From positions 1,539,055 to 1,603,054 of the forward strand of contig LSYV01000007.1 in NCBI GenBank assembly GCA_001584585.1: a stretch of DNA of 64,000 nucleotides. The letters run 5' to 3'. A program made the position numbers and the translations under genes. Every line of letters begins with the position of its first letter. The first letter of the stretch is position 1. The notes beneath the pieces are model-generated. The model had not been told where the DNA came from, made no database searches, and saw only the letters and a program-made list of their open reading frames with translations. Source of the DNA: Gonium pectorale (taxonomy: Eukaryota > Chlorophyta > Chlorophyceae > Chlamydomonadales > Volvocaceae). Below are positions 44,101 to 55,900 of this stretch, piece after piece.

Positions 44101-47100
44101 AGAAGGCGGCTCGCTGCCGCTCAGCTCAGCCGCCGCAACCGAGGACGCCGGGTTGGCGAGGTCGGCGGAGGCGGAGGCCGTGGGCACGACTTCGGAGCCG
44201 CCGCTGCCCTCCGGAGGGGGGAAGGCGAAGCTGCGCTCCGTGTGGACGTAGGGCGGAGGTTCCGAGCCTGGTTGCGCCAGGGGCTCTGCATACGGGCAAC
44301 GGGCGGCGACAACAGCGCAGTGGCAAATCCATGGCGGGCGACGGGGCTGTGCCGTACGCTCGCATGAAGGAGCGCCAACTCTCACCATGCCCCTCGATCA
44401 TCCAGGGCTCCGCCCCTCGTGTCCTGGCACCTGAGACACCAGGTATGGCCGCGGCCCACAGCGGCCACCCCCGGTCAAACAGCCTCGCGTCATCATGACT
44501 ATCGCTTCCCTTGCGTGATCGATTCCTCCCGGCCCGCGGCCTCCCACCCTGCTCGCCAGCCCGAGACCCACCGCTGAGCGTCAGGCCAATCACGGGGGTA
44601 ACCGGCTCGGTGTGCGGCTCCGCGCCAGCGGCGTCGACCGCACCGCTTTTGCGCGGGGACCCTCCCGCCAGGTCTATGGCGCTGACTGCTGGCAGCAGCG
44701 AGGTCTCCGAGCCCACCACTCCCGGGCCGCGCCCCGATCCAGGCCGCGAGCCCGCAGCTGCAGACGGCGTCCCCGCTCCCGCCACTGCTCCCTCCCCTTC
44801 CGCTGCCGCCTCCGTGGACGCCGCCACCACTGCCGCAGCAGCTGCAGCTGCCTCTTTCCACCCGCTGGAGACCTCCTCCGCCTCCTCCGCCTTCTCAAGT
44901 TCAGACGTCGAAACTGCCTCCGGCACAGCCGCAGCCTCCGAGGCCCCAGCGCCTGGGGCTACGGAGACCTGCGCTTGGGCCTCGACCTCGGGTTGCACAG
45001 CGCCCGCTGCTTCCTCTGCCACTGCCTCTGTCTCGTCTGCGAATGCAATCCCGACGCGGACCGCCCTGCTGGCCGCGGCGGCCGCCGACTGAGCGGCTAA
45101 AGGCTCCGTCACGTCATCTCCCGCGTCCGCGGGGCCATCTGCTGCGGTGGGCACCGCCTCTGCTCCGGCGGTGCTCCGGCGGCTGTTGCGACTGGAGGAT
45201 GAGCCCGCCGACCGCACACGGTGCTGCCGCGACTGCGATTGCGGAAGCTGTCCGCTACCCTGGCGGGATCCATCGCCCAAGACGGCCCGAACGCTTCCAC
45301 TCCCGCTGCCAGCGCCGCTGAGGGCGAGGGACTTCTGCGAGCTTGCCGCCTCGACCGCCGGCTGCCCCAGCGCTGCCGCATCCTCGCTGTCCGCAGCAAC
45401 AGAGGGCTCCTCCCCACTTAGAGGGGCCTCAGCGGCGCTGCCCGAGGCACGCGAGCGCAGAGAACCGACGGCGCTGCCACCGCTGCCCAACGGAGGTGCC
45501 GATTTTGCCGCGGTGTCCTCTTCCTCCGCCTCCTCCACCACCTCCGCTTCGGCTGGAGCAGCGGCAGCTGCAGCGGGCTCCTGCTCCTGGGCGCCCCTCG
45601 GTACGTCGCTAACGTCCTTGTCACTCATCTCGCCCTCCCTGTCGCTCGCGCCGCCGTCTCCCGTGGGCGCCCCCGACAGCGTCACGGGCGTCGACCCCGG
45701 CGGCGTCATGGAGCTGCCTGCCGTCGAGGGGCCACCCTCGCCGCTGGCGCTCTTTCGAANNNNNNNNNNNNNNNNNNNNGGTATGATGGGCGACACCTTG
45801 GGAGTAGAGCTCGCCGACCCCATCGACCCCACACCGCTGCCGCCGCCACCGAAGCCGCCGCCGGCGGAGCCGCGCGAGCCTGGGGTCCCGGCAGCGTCGC
45901 TGCTGGGCCGGAGGCCCCTGAGGCCGCCGCGCAGCCCGCCGCGTGTGACTGCGGGGGGCTGCTTGGGCAGCTCGTTGAGGACCATGGCCCCCGCCAGCGG
46001 CCCAATCATGACGCGCAGCTGTGAGACCATCTGGCCCTGCGTCACCAGCGCGTTGGGCTCGCAGGGGCCCGCCACGAGCACCTGCGCGGGCGGGGGTGCG
46101 GCGAGCGGTGACGGGCGGGGCGGGGCGGCGGGAGCTTCCAGTCTCACGCCGCCTGTCCCAGTAAGCACACAAAGCGTAAGCCCCGACACGAGCGCCTTAA
46201 AGTTCCCGCGCGCGATGTGCATTGCTCGGCCCCAGAACACGCATACACCCACTACCACAAGCTCTTCGCGTTGCGGCCCGTTCCCCTAACTCTTCTACCC
46301 GCCAACGCCCCCTCCCCCACCCACCCCACCTGCCCCTGCACCAGTAGGGCCACGTGCTCCGCCGGCTGGCCACCCACGTACAGCGCCTCGCCGGGCTGGC
46401 ACTGGCTGTACGACATGCCGCGCACGAGCCCGCCCTGCAGCCGGGCCACCTGGCTGGCCTGTAAGTCAGGGCGGGGAAGAGCAGGCAGACGAGGAGGCGG
46501 GGCGTGGTTGCTGTTTCAGCTGTTTGGCTCGCCAGCCAGGAGGAGGGTGAGCAAGGCATATGACGGTTGAGCCACGAAAGATATGCATGGACTGGCGGGG
46601 AGCAGGCTTGCGGGCAAGGAGCGCTTGCCACAGCGCGCTGCAGCACTCCCTTCTTCAGGCCCTCAAACCCTCCCGGGATGAGGCCCACCTCCATCCCAGC
46701 ACACTCCCAACATCCGACCCGCGGGTCGCACCTGCAGCTCGGGCATGAGCGCCGTCAGCTTGTCCGCCGCCCAGCGCCGCACCGTCTCCTCATATTCTTG
46801 CCAGGACAGCACCGCCAGCTGCGCCTCGAAGTGTGGGTCGGTGGTGACGGAAAGGGGCACCGCCTGGCGCCGGAGCATCAGGTCCACACCCAGGACCGTG
46901 CCGGGGTGCAGGCGCTGCGGGGCGGCGGGCCGGGAGGCAGGGGCGGTGCCGGCGGTGGTGATGAAGTGTGAGCTGTTCAAAGCATGTGTGGTCGCCACCG
47001 TAGGCGCATCGCATCGCGGGATTCATGGGGTGCTCGCGCTGTGGTGCCGAAAGGCAGGCAGAGGAGCAGGATGGCGGCGGACAGGCAGGCACCGCCCTGC

Positions 47101-49059
47101 ACGGCCTGTCAGCCACGGAGAGCGTGACAGCTCGTGGATGGCCCCACAGTCTCACTCGACCGCGCCACTGGCCGGCAGCTCATCTGTTGCTCAAGCGCTC
47201 CCATGGTGGGGTGCGCGGGTTGACGCCCATGCCCTCACCTGCGGCGGTCGGCCCTCCATGTGCAGCATGGCGGTTCCGCTGAACAGCACGAACGCCTCAT
47301 CGCAGCCACAATCCTGTGGGACGGGGCGGGGCAAACAGCGAGGAATGGGGTAACGCATCATAGGAGTGAGCCAAGGCGACCACCAGGCGTAACGCAGCCA
47401 GCATATGCGACAAGCTCATATGACAGGCGGCGTGTGGTGAAGGTGCGGGGCCTCACTCCGACCACGCACCTTCTCGTACAGGTAGGACCCGGGCGGGTAG
47501 CTGAAGATCTGGAACTTTGACGCCACGGCGGTGCGCAGGTCGTCACTCAGCCTGCAGGCGGGCGGGGGTTGGGCGAGTCAAGCGTACATGAGTCAAGCCA
47601 CGCCGAGCACACCATGGCACAACCGGCGATGACAGAACATAGCCAGCCGGGGGCCTCCGCTTGCCCGTCGAAGAAACACTGCCATCATCTTCCCCGTGCT
47701 TTGTTGCCCTGGCCCCCATCCCGCGCCAACCCCTCTGCGCCTCCCCCGCGCCCGGCCCACCCCTTGAACTGCGGTATCTGCTGCACGATGGCCCGCATGT
47801 CGTCCCGGCTGGCCCCGCTGCGCGTCAGCACCGCCTCCATGCGGCTGGTGGAAGCGCGGCTGGCGAAGGCGCCTGTCTGGGGCGGCGGCGGCATCTGGAC
47901 GGTCGTCAGCATGGCCTCGCGCTGCTCCGCAAGCTGCATCCGCAGGGAGCGGTACCGGCCAGTCTGCCCCGACTGCGTGGCCGCTAGCCGCTCCATCACG
48001 CCCATTACGCCACCGCAGAAGCGGCCCTCGTCGCTCTGCGGCATAGCCGCCGCCGCCGCTGCTGCGGCGCCGGCGGCAGCGCCGGCCCCCGCCCGCCGCA
48101 GCGCCAGGCTGGCCGCCAGGCCGCCAGTCCCTGCCCCGACGTTGGGTGAGCCCCGGGGCTCCCGCGGCTCTCCTCCGACCGCATCTCGGCCCCCGCGCGC
48201 CAGCGGCACCAGCATCCCGCCCCGGCCGACGCCACCGCGGCCGGCGGCCTCGCCGCCTTCCGCGCCGCGGCCGGCGGTCCCACGCATGCCACTCCCGCCC
48301 GTCGCGCCAAGCTGCTGTGAGGTGGTTAGGGACTTGTTCACCGGGCCCGGCGACACCTGGACGGCCGGCGGCGCGGTGGCCGAGTAGTTGAACAGGTAAG
48401 ACCAATCCAGCGGAAGGCTCCCGGTGGCCGTGGCTATGGAGGCAGCAATCTGGCCTGTTTGCACCGTGCTGTGAATCGGCGGCCCCATGGCCAGCGGCAT
48501 GCGGCCGGGCGTGACGGCCCGGGCTGTGTGGCTGCCATTGGGGTCCTGCTCGCTGCCTGCGGTGGCGCCTGGCGGCTGCGGCGCCCCCGGCGGAGGCGGC
48601 GGGGGCGGCTTGTAGATCGGGATGGTGTAGCGGATGTCAGCGTCGACTGGGGTGTAGCCTCGGGAAGCTGGGCCAACAAAGTATGCCTCAACCGCCTTTG
48701 GCAGCTGCAGTGCGGGGCAATCGAAGGGCAGGGGCCGGCAGGTGAGGATGAAAGTGGGTACGAGGCGAAAGGGTCGGGTGAGGGTGGGGCGCACAACCAG
48801 GAGCGTTCATAGCTGCATGGCCCCTTCACGGCAGTGTGGCCCCGCCGTCGTATCACCCGACCCCTACCGGTGCCGGCGCGCCAGTCGCCTGCAGCCGCTG
48901 CGAGAGTGCGGCCGTGACGTCGGACACGGGCTTTGAGTGCGGCGTAATGGGGCTCCAGGGAGTGATGGGACCGGCCGCCACGCGGTCCGCCGTGTCCTTT
49001 GCGCTCGCCCCGCCAGTCTCCGCCAGGTACCGCGTGACCGCGGGCAGGCGAAGGTCCAT
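32183..49059 (-). CDS. Giant protein with four cyclic-nucleotide-binding (CNB) folds
   Basis: The 21 exons read 48868-49059, 47761-48704, 47470-47551, 47239-47313, 46732-46914, 46330-46458, 44386-46195, 42629-44285, 42048-42360, 39076-41750, 37955-38624, 37615-37729, 37185-37260, 36832-37009, 36566-36637, 36214-36357, 35983-36042, 35480-35701, 33495-35306, 32690-33148 and 32183-32518. All junctions keep phase, giving about 4,067 aa. CNB1 (~365-480): FKGLSDDLRTA, FSYPPGSYLYEK, LHPGTVLGVDLML. CNB2: SYSQCQPGEALYVGG and HVALLVQGQ, then an insert of ~1,100 residues before SAVALTRCEFVLIPAELL. CNB3: RLFQDLEYRKLDPGSHV, then an insert of ~870 residues before AYWCLSGSIAL. CNB4 (~2890-3030): GTELLRAGEPAPVVYLVAAG, REGSTCGELSLLASRP, SLVVASPVAKVISLDLSALR. 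No kinase, channel or cyclase domain is visible. Least sure: the acceptor of exon 7 and donor of exon 16. A 20-N gap lies in exon 7. Confidence 0.8.
37508..37616. repeat. 16-bp minisatellite in an intron of the multi-CNB gene
   Basis: About six to seven tandem copies of CCCGCCCACCCACCAA (plus strand), ending flush against the splice donor of exon 37615-37729. On the transcribed strand it is GGTGGGCGGG-rich, with runs of G that could form G-quadruplex structures. Confidence 0.9.
45760..45779. other. Assembly gap (20 N) inside exon 7 of the multi-CNB gene
   Basis: Run of N in low-complexity coding sequence. The open frame on both sides suggests the missing sequence is coding. Its real length is unknown. 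Confidence 0.99.
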
Positions 49060-49964
49060 CCTGATTGCTTAAGCGCTACTGTCTCCTTGATAGAAGGTCA
49101 ACATGAGTCGCGGCTGCCGTCCTCAGCCCCCTGAGGACGCTGCATGTCCCAACATCGATGGGCGACCGCGGCCACGAAGGCCGTAGCCCGTAGGCCCACT
49201 CTATCTCGTGTGTTTGCCAGTGGCTATACCATAATAACGATTTAGTACTGTGCCGGTCACTCAGGTTCCGGAGGATGAAAGTGGCAATGAAGCCTTTCGA
49301 ATGCAAAATAACAGACCAGTACACAAGTGTTAGCATCCAGCAATGGGATGCGTGGAACAGGAGGCACAACCGTTGTACGGAAGGACTGAGGCTAGAGAGG
49401 AGAGCCAGCCACCTTTGGCGACTACCGGACGTGACAGTGACTTTTACAGATTTACGGCCGACTGAACTATACCGAAACGCCGTGCCCAGCTTGGCATGGA
49501 ACTTCTGGGAGCCCTGTACCGTTCTCTCTGCCCACTGGAATATGATTGTCATATGTAAAATTATTTCTATTGTCTGGGCGTATGGTCGGCTTGAGTTGAG
49601 CTCTGGGCAACGCTGCCCCCCCGCGAAGGCGCTGGCAAAGTAGAGCTCACTCGGCCCAGCGTGGCGCAACTTGGATGGGCCAGTGCGTCGGCAAGGAGAA
49701 TGGGCCGGGAGGTGAGGCAGCAGCGCAGCGCAAGTTGTCCCCCGACCCGAATTGTTGACCGGTCGCACCGTTTGACGCCCCCCCCCAGATATTCCCGTTT
49801 CGCTCACACGGACCTCAGTGTCGGGTCGTCATGAGGCGAGTGCCAACGAATGCAAGTCTTGCTGCTTCTGCAGAGGCGTCGCTGACGCATGGCCTGCTAC
49901 TGCGCAGGCAACAGCCTACCAGTACCGCAGCACGGCGGGCCCTCTCACGCCAGAGGACATTGCA
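49060..49964. promoter_or_regulatory. Shared upstream region of two divergent giant genes
   Basis: About 905 bp separate the start codons of the minus-strand multi-CNB gene (49059) and the plus-strand STAND gene (49965). The central 49200-49640 part is visibly more AT-rich than the flanking coding DNA. No ORF here shows recognisable content. It must hold both promoters and 5' UTRs; an upstream exon of the STAND gene, starting after the GCGCAG at about 49903-49908, cannot be excluded. Confidence 0.5.
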
Positions 49965-52900
49965 ATGGACGAGGTGCTTGGACCGCTCCTCCAGCTGGCA
50001 ATGGAGGCGCGGTTCGGTTACCAAGTGTGCCAGCATGTCTTCAAGACCCTGAACCGCGTCGCCCGGCGGGGGCTCGCGGGGCGGCCAGAAGGGTAGGATG
50101 CACGCAATAACTTGCTGAACTCTTAGCATCACATGGCGTCTATTGCTGCCTCTGCCGTAAGCCTTTTGGGAGGAGGGGCCTGCCCTGTTGACACCGGGGT
50201 CTGGGCGCAAAAGAAAGTTACACGAATTCACACCGTGTGTATTTCCTTACCCCACAGCTCGCTTACAGATGCCCAGCTTGCGAGATTGCGTGAGGTGGCC
50301 TGGGGAGTGGAGGAGCTGCTCGCCAACTTCTCCTCCAGGTCGGGCCCCGTCTTGTCTTTGCGCGTCCAATGAGTGGTCTCCTAGCACTGCCTGTCCGCGA
50401 ACTCGCACCCCCACTTCTAAATGATGTAATAGATATTCAGCAGGGCTGACTGTTAACTTTGGTCTTGACCTGCCTTTGCTCGGGGACAGGGGCTGGCTGC
50501 TGCGGCTGCTGCGGACGAGCCGCCTGGATGCGCTCGTGCGGTGGCGCCTCGACGACATCGCTGCCCTCGCAGAGGAGCTGACATCGCAGGACACGGTCGC
50601 GGCTAACGATCAGGACCCCACCGGGATAGAGGACCCCGACCAGAAGCTGCTCGCCGCCGGGCTGCGCAGTGTGCGGCGGCTCAGGGTGAGATCATACCTC
50701 GTTGCAAGGTCCGCCGCTGTCGTTGCCCTTATCGACTCACCCGAATGGATGCTGCCATCCTCCCACACGAGCGCCCCCACCCCTCTGCGCCGCTCTGTGC
50801 TTGCCCACGGTGTTTGCAGGAGGCGCTGTCGACCCACATCCCCAGCGTCATGGCGCCCTACGGGGCGGCCGGCAATCCGGCGGCCATGGACGCGTTCCTG
50901 CGGCGCATTACGCCGCTGGTTCAGGTGTGTACGGCACTGCGAGCAGCCGTGTGGGCGTTAGACGGGCCCGCGCTGGCGCCTTCCTGTGCGATTGTAGCCG
51001 CCTCGCCGCATCACAGTTTGATAGGGTTGCCTGAACTCCCTGCGCGCGCAGCTGGTCCTGCCACACCTGCAGTGTCGACGACACCATGTCGCTTGTCCCT
51101 GTGTTCAAGAGGCGGGTGAATGCGGTGCTTGCAGAATGGCGAGGAGCCGCTGCGGCAGCTGGAGCTGCAGGAGGAGACGCAGATCGCCGTGGCCGCGCTT
51201 TCTGTCGGACCGCACCGCGCGCTGCGCCACCCAGACCTGCAGGTTGGTGGCAGGTCGTAGCCGGTCGTGGTACATGCCGTAGGGAAGGCCGATGTGCCTG
51301 CCCCCACTTGCGATGAAGGCTTTGTACTGCACACAGCAGGGACTCCTCTCGTGAACTCAGATCGAACGATTCGGTCTCTCACCCCGCAGCTCTTCTGGTG
51401 GCGGCACCTGGCGGGCCTGGAGGAGGTGCCCTGGAGCACGCTGTGGCCGCACCTGGCCACCTTCCTGGCCAACACGCCCCGCCTCTCGGAGGGCATCGGG
51501 GACGTCCGCGCCGCGCTGGCCATACTGCAGGTGTGTGCCTCCCTCTCCCCCCTCGGCGTCTGTCGCCCGGCGCGCCTCCGACCTGTCGCCCGGGACCTGA
51601 GTCCGGCTGGTCTTCCGGACGAACCCCGTAACCCAACTTCCGCTGCGCCGGTGCCTCTCTTCCCCGCTGCAGTCTCCCGAACATGTCCGCCTGCTCCAAT
51701 CAGCGGTGCACCGCATGGGCTACGCCAATTATGTGAATGCGGTGGAGCTGGACATGGCCTTTGGGGCCCTCACGTCGGGCGGCGTGTGCACCACCCTCGA
51801 CGAGCAGCTACGCTTGCTCACCGTGCCCGGCCGCCCCGTGCTCCTGGCCCGCACCAGCAAGGGCGCGCGCGCCGACGGCTGGGCCAAGGAGGCCGCCGCT
51901 GCGGCCAAGGCAGCTGAGAAGGCCGCTGCGCGGCAGCAGTCGGACGACGAGGGACCCGCGTCGGCGGATGAGGAACCGGGGACGTTTGAGGAGCGGCGCG
52001 CCAGCCGGCGGTTCGCAATGGAGAGCGGCAAGGCGGACGACGACGAGTGGTTCGACGCCAACAGCTTCAGCAGGTGGAAACTAAGCCTTGCGCGCGCTTT
52101 TGGCGCGGCGAATTGTTGCGACACGGTCGTCATTTTTTGTTTTCCAAATGTTGACCGCCGTGGGGTGTGCTTCCCTTGCAGGCCGTCCTCCATGTACTAC
52201 TCGACGATCGGCAATGGTGACGACCCTGGCGGTTGGTCTGCGGGTAAGCGCAGTCCTGGGGTTATGTCAACATTATAACGCACGCTTGCAAGGTCGCCCC
52301 TTTCACAAAGGGGAGACTTGCTCGAAGTAGCAACCAACTTGCGCCAGTACCCATCCGTGCGCGCTGCATGCCGGCACCTTTATAGCTAACCGTCCTCTTC
52401 ACTGCATGTGCACCGGGAAACCCAACCCTCACGCAGGGCGGAGGTTCAATAACTCCGGCATCGGCTCTCTGCAAGCAAGTCGCGACGGTATGCCTGCGTC
52501 TCTGCGGGCGAGCCGAGACGGCGTAGCAGGGTCTTTGCGGGCGAGCCGCGAGGGCCCACTGGTCCCCGCCCCGTCGTTGCCCAGCGTCCTCGAGGTGGCC
52601 TCGAGTCGTGAGCGGGGCGAGGGTCACGCACACACGTCGCAGCCTGGTGCCGCAGCCGCCGGTGCCCTTATCGGACGCGCGTCTGAAGCGGCGCAGCCAT
52701 CCGCAGCGAGTACTGGTTGCCTGTCGCTGGCAGCCCCGGCCACCGGCTCAGCGGTAGCCGAGAGCACCATAAACCCGTCGCGCGGCGAAGCAGCTGCCCT
52801 GGTGTTGCCACGGGGCCCCAGCGCCATCGGATCTGGTGCAGCGCAGAAGGCGCCAGGCATCGAGGCAGCTGCCAAGGAGTCGATGCATGGGACGGAGGGC

Positions 52901-55900
52901 CCAGGACCGGAAGGGGTAGCCGTGCCCGAGCCCCTTTCAACAACTACGAGTGGGGTAATCCGAGAGCCCTCTGCCCGGCCCTCCCGCTCCGCCTCAACGC
53001 CCACACCGGGCTTGTCCAACCTCGTCGGCCGAGACGACCAGCTCTCCAGCCTCGTCAACTCCATCCTGACCAACATGGACATGCGCCGCACCACCACCTC
53101 CTACTCCGGGTTTACCACCGCTGCAAGCGCGCTCCATTCCCAGCCGCTGGCCGCACCGCCGCCCATCGTCGTCCTCTCCGGCCCCCGCGGCTGCGGCAAG
53201 ACGGCGCTGGTGACCGCCGCCGCGGACCGCCTGGTAGCCTGCGGCGCCTGGACTTGTGCGCCCCTCGCGGACCTCCGCTGCGCCGCGGGCCCAGAGGAGG
53301 CTGCGCTGCTGATGGCCCTGGCGCTCAATGTGCCCTTCTACGCCGCGGACCGGCCCGGCGGCGCGCGGCTGCTGTCGTGGCTGCGGACCCACGGGTCGCA
53401 GCTGCAGCAGGGGCTCATCCTGGACAATGCGGATCTGCTGCTAGGGGTGGGACACGATGACGCGCTCGAGGTGGGTGGATGGGTGGATGGGTGCGTGGCT
53501 GATTGGACGAGCCCATTGCGCCCTGCCCTTCCCAGTACCCCCTGCAAAGGTGTGGTGTTGGGCAATTTTCTTGGCCATTGTGCACTCTATGGAGTATGAC
53601 GCGCTACCTTTCCTAAAATGGTGCTTGCAGGCGGCGCGCTCAGGTCTCAACGGCTCAGCAACCCCCATGCAGTCCGGTCAGGTCCCGGACCGTGCCTCCC
53701 ACGGCTCGTACCGCTCAACTTCCGACTCGTCCGCGGACAGCAACATCAACGACCGCCGCAAGCGGGCGCTCCGGCTGCTTCGGGACATTGCAGCCGCAGC
53801 CCCAGGGCTTCGTCTTGTGCTTGTGGCCGGTCCGGGTGTTACCTCAGAGCTCCTACGGCCTTTGATGCCCCCGGTACGGTGATCTTATGCAATGAGGTTG
53901 CTCTGGGGAGCCCTGGGTGCGCCAAGATGGCACACATGTTAGAACTGAAGCCCTCTCATGCCCGATTGCATTGCAACCTATTCTACCTCTCGCGTAAGGG
54001 CGAATGGTGCTGCTGGCTTTCAGCCCGTCATAGTCAACCCCTGAATGCAAAAACCCTCTGGTCGCAGGGCCTGTCCTTCAGCTTCAGGCCGCTGGGCAGC
54101 CTGGCGCTGCAGGACGCGACGCAGGTCCTGCGCAACAGGCTCGGCCGCGGCGACGCCTCCAAGGGCGGCAGCGGCTCCGGGCTGGCGTGCGAGACGCAGC
54201 TGATCCAGATTGCTGAGGTATGCCCAGACGCAGACTCCCCAGTTTATGATATGTTTGGATACTTATGCAGACTGTGTTCATGTTGCGGTTCCCCCCATGG
54301 TCACGAGCCGTGACTCTGATTGTGCTCACGTTCATGCATGCATTCTTGTCGGGCGCAGGCGTGCGATCGCCTGCCAGGGCTTCTGCGGCTAGCCGGCGCG
54401 GCGATCCGCTGCGGCGTTGCGGATTTCACCATGATGGCTACAGCGGCCGCGGAAGCGTTGCGGCGAGCGCAGGAGATGGGCATGCCCGAGGTGCGGCCTG
54501 CTGTTTGCTGGCCACGGACAGTGCACGCCTGGCAACAGCCAACCGTTCAAGTTGCCCTGCAAGCGTATGCTTTTCATGGTGCAAGGAGATGTTGACGTGA
54601 CCCAGAGCGCAGCCTGGACTGATCGCCCTGCTCTGCGCTGCCTCCCCTTCTGCGCCTCGACAGGCGGCCGCTGGCGCCTTCTCCGCGCACCTCATCTCGC
54701 ACTGCGTGGCCCGCCTTCCCGCCCAAGCGCGCACCGTGCTGTGCTGCCTGGCGTCAGTGGGCGTCCCGCTGGAGGAGGAGGACGTGGCTGCGGCGGTGGG
54801 GTTGGGCCACCCGGGCGTTGTCCGCGCGGGGCTCTGCTGCCTCTACGACCGAGGCCTCCTCTCCTACCAGGTGACCCTCCTACCACCTGAGTCCTGGCCC
54901 ATCTTTGAGGATGCCCTTGTGCTACGTTTGGCCCGTAGGAGAGCTATGCGTTTGCTCCTCCATCGCTCCATTCGCTGACCCCACGCACCCCGTTGCCTCC
55001 CGCGACGCGTGCAGGAGCTGAGCCAGCGCCATGAGGTGGTGGGCCACGTCCGCGTGTGGCTGCTGCGCTGCAACGCCAGCCTGGTGACGCCCGTGGTACA
55101 CGGCGGCGGCGCGTCCTTCACCGCGACCGCCGTTATGGCAGCGGCGCTGGGCAGGGGCGGCCGCAGCGTCCGGCCCTCGATTAACGGCAGCCGGCCGCCG
55201 TCCCGGGGGTACGCGGCTTCCAGCCCCGGCACCCTACCCAGCGACGCCGGCTCCGAGATCGGCGCGCCCACTGGCCCGCCCGGCAGGAACATCAATGGCA
55301 GCTCCCTGCAGTGAGTCCGCCTATATCGCATTTACGTACTACCTCGCCTCCGGGCTGTATGATGTCTGCTTGAATACATAGCGGTAAGCCGCACGTTATG
55401 GGCCGCACGTTAGCGCGTTGTCCCATGCAGCCTTGTGTCGTCGCGAGGCAGAAGCGGCTTACCATGTGCTGCTGCTCCTTGCGCTGTAGGGAGACCGGTG
55501 TTCGCTTGCGGGCGCTGGTGGAGCACATGGACGGGCTGATGGGGCAGGTGAGAGGGGGGGCATCAGCCAACCTGTGGCAGCAATCCCGATGCACCTTTGT
55601 TGCCGTTGCAAAGTTGTCTTTGCTCTTTTTCCTCATCCCTCACCACTATGCCGTGCCTGCCTGCGCCTGCTGGAGCGCAGGCGGGAGAGCTGTACGCGAG
55701 CGGCTGCCGCGTGTCTGCGCTGCGCTTCTACAACAACGGCCGGGTGCTGGCCGACCGGGGCCTGCTGCTGCTGCCCGCCTGGCTGCGGCAGGCGGGGCCC
55801 TCGACAGCCACGGCCGCGGTATTCGCCGCAGGTGGGTCGGGGCGCCACACCTCCATGGGCCGGCCTTGTCACCCGCATCACCTCTGTGGGTGGCAACCAG

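Noticed and set aside
45147..46289. Plus-strand ORF of 380 codons spanning the N gap
   Set aside because: Antisense to exon 44386-46195. It has no domain and its frame depends on an arbitrary 20-N gap.
32183..49059. Splitting the multi-CNB gene into two or more genes
   Set aside because: Every junction could be read with agreeing phase and no internal start/stop pair or intergenic-looking segment was found. Remains testable with cDNA.
51053..51114. Candidate small exon in the STAND gene (SVDDTMSLVPVFKRR)
   Set aside because: Flanked by plausible splice sites, but no boundary pair keeps phase between exons 50820-50924 and 51135-51242, which already join in phase.
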